64,000 nt of DNA from Rhizobium johnstonii 3841 (GTDB taxonomy: Bacteria > Pseudomonadota > Alphaproteobacteria > Rhizobiales > Rhizobiaceae): positions 3,477,501 through 3,541,500 of the forward strand of contig NC_008380.1 of NCBI RefSeq assembly GCF_000009265.1, read 5' to 3'. The translations under genes and the position numbers were made by a program. The notes under the pieces were generated by a model, which had not been told where the DNA came from, ran no database searches, and was given only the letters and a program-made list of their open reading frames with translations. Shown here piece after piece: positions 58,569-64,000 of the stretch. Position 1 is the first letter of the stretch. Each line of letters starts with the position of its first letter.

Positions 58569-59180
58569 TCAGAGCTTCGGCGTCAGCATCTCGAAACGGT
58601 CGCGGATGGTGGCGCAGGTATCGCCGCCGAGCCTCGCAATGGCATCGACCGCGGCCGGATCGACATGCAGCCTTTCAGGATCGACCACCCCGTCGCGATA
58701 ATGCGCGTAGACGATCTCGCCCATGACGATCTGCCGGGAGCGGCCGAGCTCCAGCGTCACATGCCGCTTGCATTCGAAGGCGGCCGGCGCCTCGGCGATG
58801 AAGGGCGAGGCGACCTTCTCGCCCGGCATCGCCGTCAGGCCGGCTTCCTTCAACTCATCGACGCCGCGCGGATATTTGGCGCCGCAGACATGCATCGCCT
58901 CGGCGATCGCGAAGGAGACGATATTGACCGTGAATACCTCGGTCATGCGAATATTGTGGCCGGTATCCTTGAACGACATGTCGGCATTGTTCTCGACCCC
59001 GATCGCCAGGATCGGCGGATCGGCCGAAAGACAGTTGAAGAAACTGAAGGGCGCGGCGTTGATTCGGCCATTCTCGTCAACCGTCGTCACCAGCGCGATC
59101 GGCCGCGGAATGACCGTGCCGATCATCAGCTTGTAGCGTTCGCGCTCGGTGAGCTGTTTGAAATCGAAGGAAACGGCCAT
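58569..59180 (-). CDS. Flavin reductase-like (FMN-binding) protein
   Basis: 203 residues of the flavin reductase-like domain family. RYKLMIGTVIPRPIALVTTV is the typical FMN-binding start (IxRPIxxVTT), followed by NAAPFSFFNCLSADPPILAI and FTVNIVSFAIAEAMHVCGAK; the C-terminal GDTCATIRDRFEM ends the domain. Four bases separate its start from the racemase stop. Could reduce FMN for a monooxygenase or be a flavoprotein reductase. Confidence 0.88.
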   Translation of the reverse strand: MAVSFDFKQLTERERYKLMIGTVIPRPIALVTTVDENGRINAAPFSFFNCLSADPPILAIGVENNADMSFKDTGHNIRMTEVFTVNIVSFAIAEAMHVCGAKYPRGVDELKEAGLTAMPGEKVASPFIAEAPAAFECKRHVTLELGRSRQIVMGEIVYAHYRDGVVDPERLHVDPAAVDAIARLGGDTCATIRDRFEMLTPKL

Positions 59181-59184
59181 CGGT

Positions 59185-59928
59185 TCAGCCGACCTTCAGG
59201 ACCGGCGAGAAACCGCTCATCGCCCCGGTGAAGGATTTCGGCAGCGGCGAAGCATAGGAGCCGCGCTTGCTGGTGGAAAGTCCGAGCGACACCAGCGCTT
59301 CGGCCTGCTTGACGGCGGCGGCAACGCCATCGACAACAGGCACGCCGTAGATCTCCTGCAGTTCGCGCGCCAAATCGGTCATGCCGGCACAGCCGAGCAC
59401 GATCGCCTCGGCGCCGTCTTCCAAAAGCGCCCGCTCGATCTCGGCTCTGAGCTTGCCGATCGCGCCCGAGCCTGCATCTTCCAGCTCCAGCACCGGGATG
59501 TCGGAGGCGCGCACCTTGGCGCGGTCGCCCATGCCGTAGCGGCGCACCAGATTGTCGATCAGCACCCGCGAGCGCTCCAGCGTCGTCACCACGGTGAAGC
59601 GCTGCGCCAAAAAGCCCGCCGTCACCACCGCGGATTCGCAAAGCCCGAGGATCGGCACATTGGCGAAGGTTCGCGCCGCTTCGAGCCCGGTATCGTCGAA
59701 ACAGGCGATAACAGCCGCGTCGTAGCCCAACCCCTGTCGTTCCTTGAGTTCGGCGAGCAGGCCGGGGATCGCTAGGGCCCCGTCATAATGCCCCTCGATG
59801 GAAACCGGCCCCATGCGCGAGGTGGCCGCGATGATCTCCGTGCCGGATGCCGCCACCGCCCGCGCGGCGGTGGCGGCCTTCTCGGTCATGGAGGCCGTGG
59901 TGTTCGGATTGACGATGAGGATGCGCAT
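59185..59928 (-). CDS. Asp/Glu/hydantoin racemase family protein
   Basis: 247 residues. RILIVNPNTTASMTEKAATA is the N-terminal signature of the HyuA-type hydantoin racemases; the two catalytic cysteines are in VIACFDDTGLEAAR and VLGCAGMTDLARE, as needed for two-base racemisation. PVVDGVAAAVKQAEALVSLG is the C-terminal block. Two bases after the permease stop, so part of the ABC operon. Likely racemises a hydantoin or acidic amino acid delivered by that transporter. Confidence 0.88.
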   Translation of the reverse strand: MRILIVNPNTTASMTEKAATAARAVAASGTEIIAATSRMGPVSIEGHYDGALAIPGLLAELKERQGLGYDAAVIACFDDTGLEAARTFANVPILGLCESAVVTAGFLAQRFTVVTTLERSRVLIDNLVRRYGMGDRAKVRASDIPVLELEDAGSGAIGKLRAEIERALLEDGAEAIVLGCAGMTDLARELQEIYGVPVVDGVAAAVKQAEALVSLGLSTSKRGSYASPLPKSFTGAMSGFSPVLKVG

Positions 59929-59930
59929 GT

Positions 59931-60752
59931 TCAGCTTATCTTTGCCTGCCGCCTGCTGAGCATCGTCATGATGCCGAGCGCGAGAAGAATGATGGTGAAG
60001 GAAAACAGCGTCGTCACCGTGCCGAGCGCATAGAGCACCGGCGTCGTGACGTTGGTCGTCATGCCGTAGATTTCAAGCGGCAGCGTGTTGTAGGTGCCTG
60101 ATGTCATCAGCGTGCGGGCGAATTCGTCATAGGAAAGCGTGAAGCCGAACAGGCCGACGCCGACGAGGCTCGGCGCGATCATCGGCAGCACGACATGGCG
60201 GAACGTCTGCCACGAGCTGGCGCCAAGGTCACGCGCCGCCTCTTCATAGGCCGGCGAGAAGCGGTTGAAGACGGCAAACATGATCAGCACGCCGAAGGGC
60301 AGCGTCCAGGTCAGATGCGCACCGAAGGCAGAGGAATACCAGGCAGGCTTCAGCCCTCCCTCCTGGAAGGCGACACCGATGCCGAGCGAGATGATGATCG
60401 ACGGCACGACGAGGCTTGCGACCGTGGCATAGAACAGCGCCGTCGAACCGCGGAAACGGCGCCGGAAGGCAAGGCCGGCGAGCAGTGACACGACGACCGT
60501 CACCGCCATCACCATCAGCCCGAGGGTGAAGGAGCGGCGGAACGAGGCGCCGAAATCGCCGACCGCCTGCTTCTCGAACAGGTTGAAGAACCAGTGCGTG
60601 GAAACGCCGTTCATCGGGAAGGTCAGGCCGCCGTCCGGCCCCTGGAAGGAAAGGATCAGGATCGCCGAGAGCGGGCCGTAGAGGAACAGCACGAAGATGA
60701 TGAAGAAGATCGCCAGCAGATAGAATTCCAGGCCGCGTTTTTCGTGGCTCAT
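59931..60752 (-). CDS. ABC transporter permease (PotC-like)
   Basis: 273 residues, six helices. EAA loop YEEAARDLGASSWQTFRHVV...LPMIAPSLVG. FYATVASLVVPSIIISLGIG and LSYDEFARTLMTSGTYNTLP are polyamine-type permease blocks. AAGGAGCTTTGAG precedes the ATG and overlaps the upstream permease stop region, with a one-base gap. Confidence 0.92.
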   Translation of the reverse strand: MSHEKRGLEFYLLAIFFIIFVLFLYGPLSAILILSFQGPDGGLTFPMNGVSTHWFFNLFEKQAVGDFGASFRRSFTLGLMVMAVTVVVSLLAGLAFRRRFRGSTALFYATVASLVVPSIIISLGIGVAFQEGGLKPAWYSSAFGAHLTWTLPFGVLIMFAVFNRFSPAYEEAARDLGASSWQTFRHVVLPMIAPSLVGVGLFGFTLSYDEFARTLMTSGTYNTLPLEIYGMTTNVTTPVLYALGTVTTLFSFTIILLALGIMTMLSRRQAKIS

Positions 60753-60753
60753 C

Positions 60754-61668
60754 TCAAAGCTCCTTGCGGATGTCGACGACGCGCAGGATGGCCGCGACCA
60801 TCAACAGCACGACGGCAAGCAGCACCACGGCATTGGCAGCAGCGGCCGGATATTGCAGCAGCGACATCTGGTTCTTCATCATCAGCGCCACCGAAGCGCT
60901 CTGGCCGCCGGACATCACCTGCACCGTCGAGAAGTCAGCCATGACGAGCGTGACGACGAAGATCGTGCCGATCGCCATGCCGGGTTTGGCGAGCGGGATG
61001 ACGACGTTCCACAGCACCTGCCAGCCGGAGGCGCCGGCATCGCGCGCCGCCTCGAACAGCGACCGGTCGATACGCATCAGCGTATTGAAGATCGGCGTCA
61101 CCATGAACAGCGTATAGAGATGCACCATGGCGAGCACGACGGCGAAATCGGAATAGAGCAGCCATTCGATCGGCTGCGGGATGACGCCCATGTTGATCAG
61201 CGTCGAATTGACGAGGCCGTTGCGCCCGAGCACCGGGATCCACGAAATCATGCGGATGATGTTCGAGGTCATGAAGGGCACGGTGCAGACAAGGAAGAGG
61301 ATCATCTGCGTCGACGTCTTGCGGATGTGGAAGGCCAGGAAATAGGCGACCCAGAAACCGATGACGAGCGTCAGCGCCCAGACGATCGCAGTGAATTTCA
61401 ACGTGTTGAGATAGATCTTCCACGTCACCCACGAACCGAGCGTGTCGGTGTAGTTCATCGTCAGGAAATCGGGATAGAGACCGGCAAAGTCGTAGTCCCA
61501 GAAGCTGACGACCGCAATCATGGCGATCGGCAGCAGGAAGAACAAGCCGAGAATGACGAACAACGGCGTCGCCTGAAGATAGGATATCGCCGATGGGGAA
61601 AGCTTCAGTCCGCGCCCGCCGCGCGCGCCCTGGCCATCCTCCTCCGTTTCCGCTGCGATGGTCGCCAT
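60754..61668 (-). CDS. ABC transporter permease (PotB-like)
   Basis: 304 residues, six helices after a short charged N-terminus. EAA loop LFEAARDAGASGWQVLWNVV...IPLAKPGMAI. LGLFFLLPIAMIAVVSFWDY and LVCTVPFMTSNIIRMISWIP are typical PotB features. GGAGAACCGGATC precedes the ATG at 61668. The region between it and the binding-protein gene holds a family C repeat. Confidence 0.92.
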   Translation of the reverse strand: MATIAAETEEDGQGARGGRGLKLSPSAISYLQATPLFVILGLFFLLPIAMIAVVSFWDYDFAGLYPDFLTMNYTDTLGSWVTWKIYLNTLKFTAIVWALTLVIGFWVAYFLAFHIRKTSTQMILFLVCTVPFMTSNIIRMISWIPVLGRNGLVNSTLINMGVIPQPIEWLLYSDFAVVLAMVHLYTLFMVTPIFNTLMRIDRSLFEAARDAGASGWQVLWNVVIPLAKPGMAIGTIFVVTLVMADFSTVQVMSGGQSASVALMMKNQMSLLQYPAAAANAVVLLAVVLLMVAAILRVVDIRKEL

Positions 61669-61715
61669 GATCCGGTTCTCCGTTCTGATTACGTCAAGTG
61701 GAACGAAGGTGCGTG

Positions 61716-61975
61716 CCGCCCCCTCATCCGCCTGCCGGCACCTTCTCCCCGCTGGGGAGAAGAGATTCGCGGCAGCGCCTCGGCCACCGCGAACCTTGAT
61801 TTTGTCACGCGGCTGAACCGCGAAATCCCCTCTTCTCCCCAGCGGGGAGAAGATGCCCGAAGGGCAGATGAGGGGGCGGAGCGAAGCGACGTCTTGAGCG
61901 ATAGCGAAAGACAGCTCGCACCGCCTCTCCGGGCTCCCTCCCCCTTGTGGGGAGGGTTGGGGAGCGGAAAAACGA
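61716..61975. repeat. Intergenic repeat, family C (RIME-like), copy 3, composite
   Basis: CCCCTCATCCGCCTGCCGGC then CTTCTCCCCGCTGGGGAGAAG-type stem, followed by its mirror TCTTCTCCCCAGCGGGGAGA and ATGAGGGGGCGGAGCG, then CTCCCTCCCCCTTGTGGGGA. The first and second motifs face each other, so the whole can fold into a long cruciform. It fills most of the 314-base gap between the binding-protein and permease genes. Confidence 0.7.
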
Positions 61976-61982
61976 CAATCGC

Positions 61983-63281
61983 TTAGGCCGCGATAAACTC
62001 GTTCCAGCGGCGGACCATGTAGCGGTCTTCGTCCATGACGGAGTTCCAGCAGGCGACCGCACCCATGCGGGCTTCGAACGAGCCGCCGTCGCGCACCGCA
62101 CCGGCCTTCTCCATCACCTTGCCCTCGGGCGACATGATGTCGCCGGTTGCAGCCTTACCCTCGATCCAGTAGCCCCATTCGTCGGCCGACATGAATTCCT
62201 TGGCGGTGTCCATGCAGGCGGAATAATAGCCCTGGCGGTTGAGGTAGCCGCCGACCCAGCCCGACGTGTACCAGTTGATGTACTCATAGGCGGCATCAAG
62301 CTGTGCCCCCTTGAGGTGAGAGGCAAGGCCGAGGCCGCCGCCCCATGCGCGATAGCCTTCCTTGAGCGGCTGATACTTGCAGGCGATGCCCTTGGAGCGG
62401 ACGGCGGCAACGGCCGGCGACCACATGGACTGGATGACCACTTCGCCCGACGCCATCAGGTTCACCGACTCGTCGAAGCTCTTCCAGAAGGCGCGGAACT
62501 GGCCGTCGCCCTTGGCCTTGATCAGGAATTCGATCGTCTTGTCGATCTCTTCCTTCGTCATGTTGCCCTTGTCGGCATATTTGATGTTGCCCATGGCTTC
62601 CATGATCATCGCTGCATCCATGATGCCGATCGACGGAATGTTGAGGATCGAGGTCTTGCCCTTGAACTTCGGATCCATGATGTCGGCCCAGCTGGTGATG
62701 TCGCGGCCGACGAGATCGGGGCGGATGCCGAGCGTATCGGCGTTGTAGATGGTCGGAACCATCGTCATCCACTGCGTCGGCTCCTTGGCGAACTTCTTGG
62801 AGTCCTGCGCTTCGACGAAACCGACCGTGTGCGGCGCCGTGCCCTGGGCGATGACGCTCTCCGGCTTCATCTTGCCGTTGATGAAGAGCGGCACGATCTT
62901 GTCGTAATATTTCAGCTTCTTGACGTCCATCGGCTGCAGCACGCTGGTCGGGAACACCTTCTTGGCGATCCAGTATTCGATGTCGGCAATGTCGTAGCTG
63001 TCGGGCTGGGTGACGGCGCGCTGGGCGGCGGCGTCGGAATCGGTCGCCGTCATCTCCAGCGTGATGCCGAGATCGGCCTTGCACTTCTCGGCAATGGCAT
63101 TGATGTTCGAAACACCGGTGCCGAACTGGCGAAGCGTGATGTTCGTCTGCGCCCAGATGGTGGGAAAGCCGGTGATGGCGCCGGAGCCGGCGATGGCGCC
63201 GACGGCGGCAGCACCCGTCTTCAGCAGCGCGCGGCGGGAAAGACCCTTCTCCGCCTTGGTCGATGTCGTTTCAGTCGTCAT
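61983..63281 (-). CDS. ABC transporter substrate-binding protein (PotD-like), Tat signal
   Basis: 432 residues. KGLSRRALLKTGAAAVGAIA is a twin-arginine signal, so the protein is probably exported folded. Mature part: QFGTGVSNINAIAEKCKADL, IADIEYWIAKKVFPTSVLQP, TEGKTSILN-type PKFKGKTSILNIPSIGIMDA and SMWSPAVAAVRSKGIACKYQ resemble polyamine-type (SBP_bac_8) binding proteins. Ligand unknown; racemase and flavin reductase in the operon argue for an amino-acid- or hydantoin-like compound. First of the operon after the ATPase. Confidence 0.9.
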   Translation of the reverse strand: MTTETTSTKAEKGLSRRALLKTGAAAVGAIAGSGAITGFPTIWAQTNITLRQFGTGVSNINAIAEKCKADLGITLEMTATDSDAAAQRAVTQPDSYDIADIEYWIAKKVFPTSVLQPMDVKKLKYYDKIVPLFINGKMKPESVIAQGTAPHTVGFVEAQDSKKFAKEPTQWMTMVPTIYNADTLGIRPDLVGRDITSWADIMDPKFKGKTSILNIPSIGIMDAAMIMEAMGNIKYADKGNMTKEEIDKTIEFLIKAKGDGQFRAFWKSFDESVNLMASGEVVIQSMWSPAVAAVRSKGIACKYQPLKEGYRAWGGGLGLASHLKGAQLDAAYEYINWYTSGWVGGYLNRQGYYSACMDTAKEFMSADEWGYWIEGKAATGDIMSPEGKVMEKAGAVRDGGSFEARMGAVACWNSVMDEDRYMVRRWNEFIAA

Positions 63282-63335
63282 GTCAGTTCCCCTTTTCTTG
63301 GATATGGAAGGTTCAGTGTTCTTGATGGTGATGGC

Positions 63336-64000
63336 TTACGTGGAAGAGCGGCCGAGAAGCACGGCATCATCGAGCGCCCAGCTCAGCGAGACAGTGTCGC
63401 CGACGGCGACCGGCCGGGCGAAATAGTCGCCGTCGTCGGCAATGACGGTGAAGTCGTCGCTGCCGGCGCCGATAACGGTGATTTTCACGGAAGAGCCGCG
63501 ATATTCGATGTTGGAGACGATGCCGTCGAAGCCGAGCGTCCATTCGGTCGCCACCTGCAGGCGCACGCGGTCGGTACGGATGCCGATATCGACGGGCTCG
63601 CCGACTTCCCTGCCCGTTCCGCGCACGGAAAAGCTCTGGCCTTCCGGCACGGTCATGACGAGCACGCCGTTCTCGCTCGAGGTCACCCGGCCGGACAGCA
63701 CGTTGTGGTCGCCCATGAACCGCGCGACGAAGGCAGTTGCCGGCCGCTCGAACACCTCGCGCGGGGCTGCCGCCTGCTCGATCCGGCCGTCATTCATGAT
63801 GACGATGACGTCGGCGAGCGCCATCGCCTCTTCCTGGCTGTGGGTGACGTGCACGAAGGTGATGCCGAGCAATTTCTGCAGTTTCTTGAGTTCGGCACGC
63901 ATGCGGATCTTCAGGAACGGATCGAGCGCCGACAGCGGCTCGTCGAGCAGCAGCGCTTCCGGATCGGTGATCAGCGCGCGCGCTAGCGCCACGCGCTGTT
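63336..64000 (-). CDS. ABC transporter ATP-binding protein, N-terminal part beyond window
   Basis: The last 221 codons are present; the 5' end lies past base 64000. The fragment begins QRVALARALITD (just after the LSGGQ signature), then LLLDEPLSALDPFLKIRM (Walker B and D-loop), FVHVTHSQEEAMALADVIVI (H-loop) and a TOBE domain ending LLGRSST. It is a PotA-type ATPase, next to the PotD/B/C-like genes on the same strand, with a 54-base gap to the binding-protein gene. Confidence 0.93.
   Translation of the reverse strand, partial: QRVALARALITDPEALLLDEPLSALDPFLKIRMRAELKKLQKLLGITFVHVTHSQEEAMALADVIVIMNDGRIEQAAAPREVFERPATAFVARFMGDHNVLSGRVTSSENGVLVMTVPEGQSFSVRGTGREVGEPVDIGIRTDRVRLQVATEWTLGFDGIVSNIEYRGSSVKITVIGAGSDDFTVIADDGDYFARPVAVGDTVSLSWALDDAVLLGRSST

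Noticed and set aside
61947..63986. A 679-codon plus-strand frame
   Set aside because: Antisense to the Tat-exported binding protein and the ATPase fragment, both with clear motifs.

Overview
The window reads as a chromosomal segment of a Rhizobium-group alphaproteobacterium. The evidence is high G+C coding DNA, a dcw cluster opening (mraZ-rsmH), the betaine-lipid genes btaA-btaB, a PPi-dependent phosphofructokinase, cobalamin-dependent MetH, many ABC uptake operons, and several families of short palindromic intergenic repeats of the kind found in rhizobia. These assignments come from reading translated motifs and gene order; no database search was run. I saw no tRNA, 5S/16S/23S rRNA, CRISPR array, intact insertion sequence or prophage.

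Layout. 1-2.1 kb: rsmH (cut by the window edge) and mraZ, with a four-fold 10-bp MraZ box array upstream, then the RNase P RNA gene, all on the minus strand. 2.2-7.1 kb (minus): two paralogous FAD oxidoreductases, a lytic transglycosylase with a basic heptad-repeat linker, and an amidase translationally coupled to a TerB/DnaJ protein. 7.5-17.4 kb: pfp, a LysE exporter, more cell-wall enzymes (lytic transglycosylases, GH25 lysozyme), a serine hydrolase, btaAB and a DMT transporter. 17.6 kb: a 25-residue membrane protein gene behind a perfect CtrA-type box. 17.8-22.4 kb (minus): metF with a SahR-like ArsR/methyltransferase regulator, ettA and an RNase T2.

22.5-27.4 kb: a plus-strand run of alpha/beta hydrolase, DMT exporter, CoA-transferase and ThDP enzyme. 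27.4-29.1 kb (minus): RidA, a DUF442 phosphatase-like protein and an aldose-epimerase-like protein. 29.4-32.1 kb: L,D-transpeptidase, an orphan ParA, and a 274-bp MITE-like element with 34-bp terminal inverted repeats bounded by CTAG. 32.1-38.9 kb (minus): Fe-alcohol dehydrogenase, aldehyde dehydrogenase, glutamine-synthetase-like ligase, APC permease and an N-formylglutamate amidohydrolase-like enzyme. This set could form a gamma-glutamylation route for an amine or amino alcohol. A divergent RpiR regulator and a four-gene ABC importer follow (39-44 kb).

44.5-52.1 kb: a CUT1 sugar ABC operon with a Gfo/Idh dehydrogenase, divergent from a BadF-type sugar kinase and a GntR/HutC regulator; two inverted copies of an operator-like sequence lie in the divergent region. 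52.2-57.4 kb: metH, whose upstream region carries a 20-bp palindrome identical to the one before the sahR-metF operon, and an AGE-family epimerase. 57.5-64 kb (minus): a UPF0303 protein with an unknown partner, and an operon of ABC importer, Asp/Glu-hydantoin racemase and flavin reductase that runs off the window end.

The firmest regulatory observations are the shared SahR-type operator joining metF and metH, the MraZ box array, and a stem-loop after the solute-binding gene in all three ABC operons. The most open biology lies in the 32-39 kb catabolic cluster, the CoA-transferase/ThDP operon, the MITE-like element and the CtrA-boxed small membrane protein.
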